Shown in pieces: positions 16,322-22,819 of a DNA stretch of 32,759 nucleotides (positions within the stretch are counted from its first letter, which is position 1; each line of letters starts with the position of its first letter). The stretch is from PWPR01 sp964497955 (lineage in GTDB: Bacteria > Bacillota > UBA994 > PWPR01), in assembly GCA_964497955.1 (NCBI GenBank), contig CAZCFQ010000009.1, positions 1-32,759 on the forward strand, given 5' to 3'. Both the position numbers and the translations under genes were made by a program. The notes beneath the pieces are model-generated. The model did not search any database and was not told where the DNA came from. It saw only the letters and a program-made list of their open reading frames with translations.

Positions 16322-17239
16322 ATGAAGAAAATTTTTTTAGAAGTATCAGAAGAAGAGGATGGAGATCGTATTGATGTATTTTTAGCTAATAATACTGATA
16401 TGAGCAGATCTCGAGTACAAAAACTAATAAAAAAGAAACAAGTAGAACTTAATGAAGACCTTAATGAAAAATCTAGTACGAATGTTTCTGTTGGAGATAA
16501 GGTCTTACTAAATGTTCCAAAGCCAGAAAAGTATGCATTAAAAGCACAAGATCTTGGTATTGATATTATTTATCAAGATCATGATATAGCAGTTGTTAAC
16601 AAACCAGTTGGCATGGTTGTTCATCCAAGTCCAGGTCATAAAGATGGAACTTTAGTAAATGGTCTTTTATATGAGTGCAAAGATTTATCTGGTATTAATG
16701 GGGTTTTACGACCAGGTATTGTCCACAGAATAGATAAAGATACTAGTGGTGCAATAATTGTAGCTAAAAATGACTTTGCTCATGTTTCCCTAAGTGCTCA
16801 GTTTAAACAAAAGACTGTTAATAAAACATATTTGGCTTTAGTGTATGGTTTAGTCAAGACCAAAAGAGGCACAGTTAAAACTTTAATAGGAAGAGACCCT
16901 TATAATAGATTAAAGATGAGTGTTTTAGATGGTAAAGGTAAAATGGCAGTAACTCATTATAAGGTTGTTCAATATTATAACAATTATACACTTTTATCTA
17001 TAAACTTAGAAACAGGAAGAACCCATCAAATAAGAGTTCATTTAGATCATATTGGTTACCCAATTATTGGTGATGAGACTTACGGTAACAAATACTCAAA
17101 AAAAGCTTTTAATGGAGGTCAGTTTTTACATGCTCATTGTATTGAATTTTATCATCCTAGAAAGCAAAGAAGAGTAAGCTACAGAGCTCCTTTACCAAAA
17201 AAGAGAATAGAGTTTCTAAAACATTTAAAAAATAACTAG
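16322..17239 (+). CDS. rluD: RluD-type large-subunit rRNA pseudouridine synthase
   Basis: This enzyme isomerises uridines in 23S rRNA to pseudouridine (RluD sites are in helix 69; closely related RluA/RluC types cannot be fully excluded). The 305-residue protein has an N-terminal S4 RNA-binding domain (about 13-75), the catalytic H-R-I-D138-K-D-T-S-G motif, and the later E-T-G-R-T-H-Q-I-R-V-H and H-P-I/G-Y-P-I-x-G-D motifs of the family. A modest GGTGAT lies before the ATG. It is the last gene before the PyrR-controlled leader. Confidence 0.92.
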   Translation: MKKIFLEVSEEEDGDRIDVFLANNTDMSRSRVQKLIKKKQVELNEDLNEKSSTNVSVGDKVLLNVPKPEKYALKAQDLGIDIIYQDHDIAVVNKPVGMVVHPSPGHKDGTLVNGLLYECKDLSGINGVLRPGIVHRIDKDTSGAIIVAKNDFAHVSLSAQFKQKTVNKTYLALVYGLVKTKRGTVKTLIGRDPYNRLKMSVLDGKGKMAVTHYKVVQYYNNYTLLSINLETGRTHQIRVHLDHIGYPIIGDETYGNKYSKKAFNGGQFLHAHCIEFYHPRKQRRVSYRAPLPKKRIEFLKHLKNN

Positions 17240-17275
17240 TAATTTACAAAAAAAAAATGTTAATATTCCTATGAG

Positions 17276-17365
17276 CCTTTAAGGGTATCCAGAGAGATGC
17301 TAAGGTAATCCTAAAATTCAGCTATGTGCTGCCCTTAAAGCTTAAGGGCAGCTTTTATATTTTTT
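17276..17365 (+). promoter_or_regulatory. PyrR-dependent transcription attenuator of the pyrR-uraA operon
   Basis: The leader holds the PyrR binding loop ATCCAGAGAGATGCT (17288-17302), close to the known UCCAGAGAGG loop, flanked by CCTT (17276-17279) and AAGG (17302-17305). An 11-bp terminator hairpin (17328-17338 with 17342-17352, loop AGC) is followed by TTTTATATTTTTT. CTTTAAGGG (17277-17285) is perfectly complementary to CCCTTAAAG (17332-17340) of the terminator left arm, giving the antiterminator. With UMP-bound PyrR the binding loop forms and releases the terminator; without it the antiterminator allows read-through. The mechanism is known from Bacillus pyr operons; its use here is inferred from these pairings. 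Confidence 0.93.
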
Positions 17366-17380
17366 AAAGGGGGGTGCGAT

Positions 17381-17914
17381 ATGAGAATTAAAACACAAAT
17401 TATGGATTCAAAAGCTATGTCAAGGGCACTCGTTAGAATTTCACACGAAATAATTGAGAGAAACAAAGGAGTAGATAATCTTGTAATTATTGGCATTCAG
17501 AGGAGAGGTTCTACTTTGGCAAAGAAAATAGCAGCAAATATTGAAAAAATAGAGTCTTGTAATATTCATGTCGGTGAGATAGACATTACTTTATATAGAG
17601 ATGATTTAGATCAAATTAGTGACCAACCTGTAGTTAAAACTACAGACTTAGCTATTTCTGTTAAAGATAAAATAGTTATACTAGTCGATGATGTTTTGTT
17701 TACAGGAAGAACCGTTAGGTCAGCATTAGATGCAATCATAGATTTAGGTAGACCCAAAGCTATACAACTAGCAGTTTTAATTGATAGAGGGCATAGAGAA
17801 CTTCCTATAAGAGCAGATTATGTTGGGAAAAATGTACCAACTTCAAATCAAGAAACAGTAGCTGTTCAAGTTGAAGAATATGATGATTTAGAACAAGTAG
17901 TGATATTAGAATAA
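17381..17914 (+). CDS. pyrR: Bifunctional pyr operon regulator/uracil phosphoribosyltransferase PyrR
   Basis: PyrR binds leader RNA in a UMP/UTP-dependent manner to cause transcription attenuation and has weak uracil phosphoribosyltransferase activity. The 177-residue protein has the type I PRPP loop I-L-V-D103-D104-V-L-F-T-G-R-T, the N-terminal IGIQRRG segment and the L-I-D-R-G-H-R-E-L-P motif typical of PyrR. Its own leader carries a PyrR binding site, so it is autoregulated. AAAGGGGGG provides the ribosome-binding site. The downstream permease makes this a uracil uptake-and-control unit rather than a full biosynthetic operon. Confidence 0.97.
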   Translation: MRIKTQIMDSKAMSRALVRISHEIIERNKGVDNLVIIGIQRRGSTLAKKIAANIEKIESCNIHVGEIDITLYRDDLDQISDQPVVKTTDLAISVKDKIVILVDDVLFTGRTVRSALDAIIDLGRPKAIQLAVLIDRGHRELPIRADYVGKNVPTSNQETVAVQVEEYDDLEQVVILE

Positions 17915-17928
17915 ACTGGAGGATGAAT

Positions 17929-19113
17929 ATGAGAGAAAAAATAAGTGTTTCAAAGTTAATACCATTAGGATTTCAACATGTTTTTGCAATGTTTGGAGCA
18001 ACCATTTTTGTTCCATTAGCTACAGGTTTAGACCCTTCTGTAGCATTGTTTACATCAGGTACTGGAACAATATTATTCCACATATTAACAAAAGGTAAAG
18101 TACCAGCATACTTGGGTTCATCATTTGCCTTTATTGCACCTATTACTTTAGCAGCTTCAAAATATGGAGTAAGTGCAGCTATGGGAGCTTGTGCAGTGGT
18201 TGGCTTGCTGTATGTTTTAGCAGGTTTTATAATTAAGCAGTTAGGAGTAGAGGTAATTGATAAACTAATCCCTCCAGTTGTGATCGGACCTATTATTATA
18301 GTCATTGGATTAGGACTTGCATCAGTAGCTAATGATTATTCTTCTCAGCATTACCTAACAGCTTTTTTCACCCTAGCAGTAGTCATTATTACTAGCATAT
18401 ATAGCAAAGGTTTCTTTAAAGTAATTCCTGTTCTAACTGGCATTATTGCAGGCTATTTGTTTTCATTAGTTTTGCAAACCACAGGTCTAGGACCTACTTT
18501 GGTTGATTTTACTGTAGTACAAAATGCATCCTGGATGCCTGCTCTTCCTAGTTTTACTGCACCCACTTTTAATATTAATGCAATTTTATTAGTTGTTCCA
18601 GTTGGTTTAGTTACCATGATTGAGCATATGGGAGATATGATGGCTATTAGTAGAACTGTTGAAATAGATTATTTCAAAGATCCTGGAGTTCACAAGACGC
18701 TCCTAGGAGATGGATTAGCTACTGCTATGGCAGGGTTACTCGGTGGTCCTCCTAATACTACTTATGGAGAAAATATTGGCATTTTAGCTTTAACAAAAGT
18801 ATATAATCCAATTGTTGTAGAAGCAGCAGCTATAATAGTTATAGTTTTATCAGTATTACCTAAAGTCGGAGCAATTTTACAAACAATACCCCTTGCTGTA
18901 ATGGGTGGTGTTATGATTATGGTTTTTGGAATGATTGCTAGTGTAGGTTTAAGAACTTTAATTGAAAAAGATGTTGACCTTAAAGAAACTAGAAATCTTA
19001 TTATAGTATCAGTTATTTTGGTTATTGGTCTTAGCGGCATAAATTTATTTGGAATGGCTGGAATGAGTTTAAGTGCCATAGTAGGCATAGCATTAAATAA
19101 AATATTACCATAA
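17929..19113 (+). CDS. uraA: Uracil permease (NCS2/UraA family)
   Basis: This is a proton-coupled uracil importer of the nucleobase-ascorbate transporter family. The 394-residue protein is hydrophobic throughout, as expected for the 14-segment UraA fold, and shows the family motifs QHVFAMFGATIFVP at the N-terminus and G272-G-P-P-N-T-T-Y-G-E-N, which contains conserved substrate/proton site residues. I use ATG 17929, because TGGAGG (17917-17922) is 6 nt upstream, whereas the ATG at 17923 abuts that site. It lies 14 bp after pyrR with no second attenuator, so both depend on the same leader. Confidence 0.95.
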   Translation: MREKISVSKLIPLGFQHVFAMFGATIFVPLATGLDPSVALFTSGTGTILFHILTKGKVPAYLGSSFAFIAPITLAASKYGVSAAMGACAVVGLLYVLAGFIIKQLGVEVIDKLIPPVVIGPIIIVIGLGLASVANDYSSQHYLTAFFTLAVVIITSIYSKGFFKVIPVLTGIIAGYLFSLVLQTTGLGPTLVDFTVVQNASWMPALPSFTAPTFNINAILLVVPVGLVTMIEHMGDMMAISRTVEIDYFKDPGVHKTLLGDGLATAMAGLLGGPPNTTYGENIGILALTKVYNPIVVEAAAIIVIVLSVLPKVGAILQTIPLAVMGGVMIMVFGMIASVGLRTLIEKDVDLKETRNLIIVSVILVIGLSGINLFGMAGMSLSAIVGIALNKILP

Positions 19114-19156
19114 AAAGAAACCCAATTTTTGGTTAGTCCAAAAATTGGGTTTCTTT
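19114..19156. terminator. Bidirectional terminator between uraA and rqcH
   Basis: A perfect 19-bp stem (19114-19132 with 19138-19156) closes a 5-nt loop, TTAGT. The outer arms are AAAGAAA/TTTCTTT, so each strand ends the hairpin with a T-rich tract (the minus strand reads TTTCTTTTTA). It starts one base after the uraA stop, and its right edge overlaps the rqcH stop codon at 19155-19157. It serves both convergent genes. Confidence 0.93.
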
Positions 19157-20828
19157 ACTCTGGCTTTTGTGGTGTTACATAAATAGTTTTCTGGTCGGTG
19201 TAGAAAACTTGACCAGGATTACTACCCTTTTGTTTATAAACGTTTTTTATAAGTGTATAATCTACCGGAACATTTGAAGAGTTTTTTGCTTTGCTATAAT
19301 AAGCAGCTAAGTTTGCTGCTTTTAACAAAACTTTATCACTTACATCAGCACCATTGTTTCTTATTACAACGTGTGAACCAGGAATGTTTTTAGTATGCAT
19401 CCAAATATCCTCTTTATTTGCTTTTCTTAAAGATAAATAATCATTTTGTTTATTATTCTTTCCAACCTCAATTTTAACACCATCTATATTAAAACTACGG
19501 GGTTCACTTCTTACACTTTTATTTTTGTTTGATGAGTGTTTAGAGTTGTTTGAAGTATTTTCCTTTTTAATATAGCCATTTTCTATTAATTCTTCTTTTA
19601 TCTCAAATAAATTATCTAAATCACCAAATGATTCAATGTCATTTAAAATGCTCTCTAAATATGATAACTCTTTTTTATTTTTATGAACATATTTTTTAGT
19701 CATCTTTTGTGTTCTTAATGCTTTTTCATACTTTTTATAATATTCTTTTAGATTTCTCTGCGGAGACTTATTAGGGTTTAGTTCAATAGTTATTTTTGGC
19801 ATATCTTCTTTATAATAATCTACTACTGTTGCTTTTTCATGACCCTCTTCAATTTGATACAAATTTGCTTTGATTAAGTCTGCCTTTCTTTTATATTCAT
19901 CAGCTTTTAGAGATTCTTTATATTTTTTGTTTTGCTTTTTAATAGTTTTCTTAACTTTTTTAATTTCTTTATTAATAACACTGTGTAAAGTAGATTTTAA
20001 TGAATTCACTTTTCTATTATATGTTTTTAGTTTATATTGTTTATCCAAAGCATCATTCATATTACAAAATTTTTCAAATTTAATTCCAATATGAGTGTAT
20101 TTTATTGCACCTGCTAAAACTCTGTCTCTTTTATCGTATGAGATACTAGGTTCAAATAATTTTTGACTTATTATTTTCCTTAAATGGTCCACACTGCTAT
20201 TAAAACATTCATATCTATAAATTAATTCTTTTGCTACCAAAGGGCTAATACCTTCATATATATTAACTAGATCTTTTGTTGGGTTATCAACTTCTTCGAA
20301 ATAGTCTTCAAATATATCAATTTTATTGGAAGGAGGAGCCTCATATGTGAGTCCGGGTAACACTTGTCTAACACTACTCATACCAAAAGGAACTCGAGTT
20401 ATAGCATCAATTATCTTTTTTGTTTTTGTATGTGTTAAAATTATGTTACTATACTTACCCATTAACTCTATTATTAATGACTTTTTAACAATGTTACCTA
20501 AATCATCTCTACTTTCTACAGTTATTTCAACAATTCTTTCTAATCCTGGTTGCTTTATATCTAAAATTTTGCCTCCATCAAGATGCTTTCTTAAAAGCAT
20601 ACAAAACATCGGCGCTTGGTAAGGGTTATCATATGATCCATCTGTCAAATGCAATCTGTAATTCTCTGCGTTGCTATTAATAAGTAACTTGTAATTTGTT
20701 TTATCATTATATATGTTAATTATAAGTTGATTTTCTTTTGGTTGATATGATTTTTGTACTCTTCCATTTACTAGTTTTTCCTTCAACTCATTAGTTATAA
20801 CATACAAAGATAGTCCATCTACTGCCAT
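19155..20828 (-). CDS. rqcH: Rqc2 homologue RqcH (NFACT family, formerly fibronectin-binding protein)
   Basis: RqcH binds obstructed 50S subunits and adds C-terminal alanine tails to stalled nascent chains, marking them for proteolysis; older annotations call it fibronectin-binding protein A. The 557-residue protein has an NFACT-N domain starting A-V-D-G-L-S-L, a long Lys/Glu-rich coiled-coil middle (about 270-410), a low-complexity Ser/Asn/Lys linker near 430-445, and an NFACT-R domain containing W476-M-H-T-K-N-I-P-G-S-H486. I start at the ATG at 20828, not 20837, because AAAGGA on the minus strand is 9 nt before it and the family begins M-A-x-D-G. It is the only minus-strand gene in the window. 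Confidence 0.95.
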   Translation of the reverse strand: MAVDGLSLYVITNELKEKLVNGRVQKSYQPKENQLIINIYNDKTNYKLLINSNAENYRLHLTDGSYDNPYQAPMFCMLLRKHLDGGKILDIKQPGLERIVEITVESRDDLGNIVKKSLIIELMGKYSNIILTHTKTKKIIDAITRVPFGMSSVRQVLPGLTYEAPPSNKIDIFEDYFEEVDNPTKDLVNIYEGISPLVAKELIYRYECFNSSVDHLRKIISQKLFEPSISYDKRDRVLAGAIKYTHIGIKFEKFCNMNDALDKQYKLKTYNRKVNSLKSTLHSVINKEIKKVKKTIKKQNKKYKESLKADEYKRKADLIKANLYQIEEGHEKATVVDYYKEDMPKITIELNPNKSPQRNLKEYYKKYEKALRTQKMTKKYVHKNKKELSYLESILNDIESFGDLDNLFEIKEELIENGYIKKENTSNNSKHSSNKNKSVRSEPRSFNIDGVKIEVGKNNKQNDYLSLRKANKEDIWMHTKNIPGSHVVIRNNGADVSDKVLLKAANLAAYYSKAKNSSNVPVDYTLIKNVYKQKGSNPGQVFYTDQKTIYVTPQKPE

Positions 20829-20889
20829 ATTTATCATTCCTTTAATAAGACCTTGCTTAATGTATTTAGTATTTTATCATATGATTAAC

Positions 20890-20909
20890 CTAATTAGCTA
20901 GCTAGTTAG
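20890..20909. repeat. 20-bp near-palindrome at the predicted rqcH transcription start
   Basis: CTAATTAGCT (20890-20899) faces AGCTAGTTAG (20900-20909); nine of ten positions are complementary. It lies just downstream of the predicted minus-strand -10, so it would cover the rqcH start site and early leader. It could be an operator or a short RNA hairpin; no known motif is recognised. Confidence 0.45.
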
Positions 20910-20910
20910 C

Positions 20911-20939
20911 AATATATTCGAAATTGTATACTCAGACAA
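20911..20939 (-). promoter_or_regulatory. Candidate promoter for rqcH (minus strand)
   Basis: Reading the minus strand, TTGTCT (20939-20934) is 17 bp from TATATT (20916-20911), giving 4/6 and 5/6 matches to sigma-A hexamers. It lies about 80 bp upstream of the rqcH start codon, back-to-back with the yicC promoter. Confidence 0.55.
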
Positions 20940-20945
20940 TAAAAA

Positions 20946-20975
20946 TTGGTAAACAAATCATTACTGGTGTATAAT
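20946..20975 (+). promoter_or_regulatory. Candidate promoter for the yicC-gmk-rpoZ gene run
   Basis: TTGGTA (20946-20951) and a perfect TATAAT (20970-20975) are separated by 18 bp. They lie about 33 bp before the yicC start codon and diverge from the rqcH promoter; only 6 bp separate the two -35 elements. Confidence 0.65.
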
Positions 20976-21008
20976 AGTTTCAAAATAAAATTGATAGGAG
21001 TTTTATTA

Positions 21009-21890
21009 ATGTTACAAAGTATGACAGGATATGGAACACATGCTACACAAATTGGAAATAGAGATTTTACTTTTGAAATAAAGGGTGTTAATAATAGATA
21101 TTTAGATATCAGAGTGCATTTGCCTAGAGATTATTATAAGTTGGAAAATGATATTAAGGAACTAATATCATCTTTTGTTAATAGAGGTAAAGTCGATCTA
21201 TATGTAAATGTAAAAACTCTGCCAACTATGGATATTGAAGTAGATATTAATAAAAAGCTATTCAAAGAGTATTTTGACAAAATAGATAGTACAATTACAG
21301 ATTTTAATCTTGACCAAAATGTCAATATTGAATATATATTATCTCAACCAAATATATTGACTACAAAAGAGCCTGAAATAAATATTGAAGAAGAAAAAGA
21401 GGTTTTTCTAAGTTCTATTGCAAGAGCTTGTGAAGAATTTGTTGAAATGAGAAAAATAGAAGCTAAATCATTAGTTTCTTCGATTGATTCACAATTGAAG
21501 GAAGTTCTGGATGAAGTTCGATTGATAGAAGATAGATCTCAAACAGTGGTAGTAGAATACAAAGAAAAACTGGAAGAGAAAATTAAAGATCTTTTACCTA
21601 CAGGAGTAGATGTAGATCAAGACAAGCTAGCTAATGAAGTTGCTTATTATGCAGATAAAGCAGGTATTGATGAGGAAATTGTTAGAGTAAAAAGCCATGT
21701 TAAGCAATTCTATAATAACTTAAATAAGAGTGGTAAAGTTGGAAGAAAGCTAGATTTTTTAGTACAAGAGCTTAATCGTGAGATTAATACTATTGGATCT
21801 AAGTCATCAGATGTAACTATTACAAATTCTGTGGTAGAATTAAAGTCAATAATTGAAAAAATTCGAGAGCAAGTTCAAAATTTAGAATAG
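21009..21890 (+). CDS. yicC: YicC family endoribonuclease
   Basis: YicC/YloC proteins are RNA-cleaving enzymes linked to small-RNA turnover in enterobacteria and Bacillus; the target here is unknown. The 293-residue protein has the diagnostic M-T-G-Y-G start, the V-N-N-R-Y-L-D-I-R segment, and the C-terminal L-D-F-L-V-Q-E-L-N-R-E-I-N-T-I-G-S-K block. I start at ATG 21009, 8 nt after AGGAG, giving M-L-Q-S-M-T-G-Y-G; the in-frame upstream extension to 20946 would run through the predicted promoter and does not resemble the family. It is the first gene of a long run; in most Firmicutes remA separates it from gmk, but here only 8 bp intervene. Confidence 0.93.
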   Translation: MLQSMTGYGTHATQIGNRDFTFEIKGVNNRYLDIRVHLPRDYYKLENDIKELISSFVNRGKVDLYVNVKTLPTMDIEVDINKKLFKEYFDKIDSTITDFNLDQNVNIEYILSQPNILTTKEPEINIEEEKEVFLSSIARACEEFVEMRKIEAKSLVSSIDSQLKEVLDEVRLIEDRSQTVVVEYKEKLEEKIKDLLPTGVDVDQDKLANEVAYYADKAGIDEEIVRVKSHVKQFYNNLNKSGKVGRKLDFLVQELNREINTIGSKSSDVTITNSVVELKSIIEKIREQVQNLE

Positions 21891-21898
21891 GTGATAAT

Positions 21899-22468
21899 AT
21901 GCAAGGAGTTTTATTAGTGGTCTGTGGTCCCTCAGGTGTTGGTAAAGGAACAATAAACAAAAAGCTATTGGAATCACAAGATAATTTAGTAAATTCTATA
22001 TCAGCTACTACTAGAAAAGCTAGGAAGAACGAACAAGAAGGAAAGCATTACTATTTTATCACTGAAGCAGAATTTGAGAAAATGATAAAAGAAAACAAGT
22101 TTTTAGAGTGGGCTAAAGTTCATGGATATTACTATGGAACTCCAAAAAAACCTGTTTTTGATGCTTTAGAAAGTGGCCTAAATGTATTGTTAGAAATTGA
22201 TGTTCAAGGTGCTTTGCAAATAAAAGAAAACTATGAAAAGTCAATTTTAATATTTTTAATACCTCCTAGTGAAGAGGAACTTGAAAGAAGGTTAAGGCAT
22301 CGAGGTACTGAAGATGATGATGAGATTGCAAGAAGGTTAAAAACAGCAGAATGGGAATTAACAATGATAGATAAATTCGATTATGCTATAATAAACGATG
22401 AGGTAGAAAGGACATATCAAGAAGTAATTGATATTTTAGAAAACCATAAAGAATACAATAAGAGGTGA
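21899..22468 (+). CDS. gmk: Guanylate kinase
   Basis: Guanylate kinase phosphorylates GMP to GDP with ATP, feeding GTP pools and the (p)ppGpp network. The 189-residue protein has the P-loop G10-P-S-G-V-G-K-G-T18, the GMP-binding S-A-T-T-R-K-A-R segment and G-K-H-Y-Y-F motif, a lid helix rich in Arg (L-R-H-R-G-T-E), and a conserved Y-A-I-I-N-D near the C-terminus. It lies 8 bp after yicC and 4 bp before rpoZ, a standard arrangement. Confidence 0.97.
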   Translation: MQGVLLVVCGPSGVGKGTINKKLLESQDNLVNSISATTRKARKNEQEGKHYYFITEAEFEKMIKENKFLEWAKVHGYYYGTPKKPVFDALESGLNVLLEIDVQGALQIKENYEKSILIFLIPPSEEELERRLRHRGTEDDDEIARRLKTAEWELTMIDKFDYAIINDEVERTYQEVIDILENHKEYNKR

Positions 22469-22472
22469 TTAT

Positions 22473-22760
22473 ATGTTAATTAAACCATCGATAGATAGTT
22501 TATTAGAAAAAGTTGAGAATAAATATGCTTTAGTAGTTCTATCAGCAGCAAGAGCTAGACAGTTAAGAGAAACATTGTTATCCATTGACACTGAAAATGT
22601 GGATGATATTGAGTTGAGATTATTAAAGGAAGTATCTGTTGCTTTAGAAGAAGTTAATCAAAATAAGATTGATTTTAGTTTCTTAGATAATTATCTAGAA
22701 GAAATGGAAAAAGCAAGGGAACGAACTAGTCAAATGAAACAACAAGAAGATGAAGAATAA
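22473..22760 (+). CDS. rpoZ: DNA-directed RNA polymerase omega subunit
   Basis: Omega is a small RNA polymerase subunit that aids beta-prime folding and assembly. The 95-residue protein has the Firmicute-style N-terminus K-P-S-I-D-S-L-L-E-K-V-x-x-K-Y and the core A-A-R-A-R-Q-L motif, followed by an acidic, variable C-terminal half. A GAGGTGATT site precedes ATG 22473. The order gmk-rpoZ is conserved across bacteria. A short hairpin follows in the 59-bp gap before priA; coaBC, usually next, is absent. Confidence 0.93.
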   Translation: MLIKPSIDSLLEKVENKYALVVLSAARARQLRETLLSIDTENVDDIELRLLKEVSVALEEVNQNKIDFSFLDNYLEEMEKARERTSQMKQQEDEE

Positions 22761-22769
22761 TTAATTTTA

Positions 22770-22790
22770 AGCATGGCTAGTCCATGCTTT
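22770..22790 (+). other. Intergenic hairpin between rpoZ and priA
   Basis: AAGCATGG (22770-22777) pairs with CCATGCTT (22783-22790) around CTAGT. Only a TTA follows, so it is at best a weak terminator; it could be an RNA processing site or stabilise the rpoZ 3' end. It precedes the priA ribosome-binding site by about 13 bp. Confidence 0.5.
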
Positions 22791-22819
22791 AGTAATGTAA
22801 TAAAGGAGGTGCTTTCTAT

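Noticed and set aside
17243..17275. Possible promoter directly before the pyrR leader (TTTACA at 17243)
   Set aside because: No acceptable -10 lies 16-18 bp downstream; TAATAT is only 12 bp away. Transcription may come from the rluD side, so no promoter is called.
17973..18305. Minus-strand open frames opposite uraA (also 18762-19088)
   Set aside because: They are antisense to conserved membrane segments, and no SD or domain supports them.
20946..21008. N-terminal extension of YicC from a TTG at 20946
   Set aside because: It would run through the predicted -35 and -10 elements and lacks similarity to YicC N-termini; ATG 21009 has the SD.
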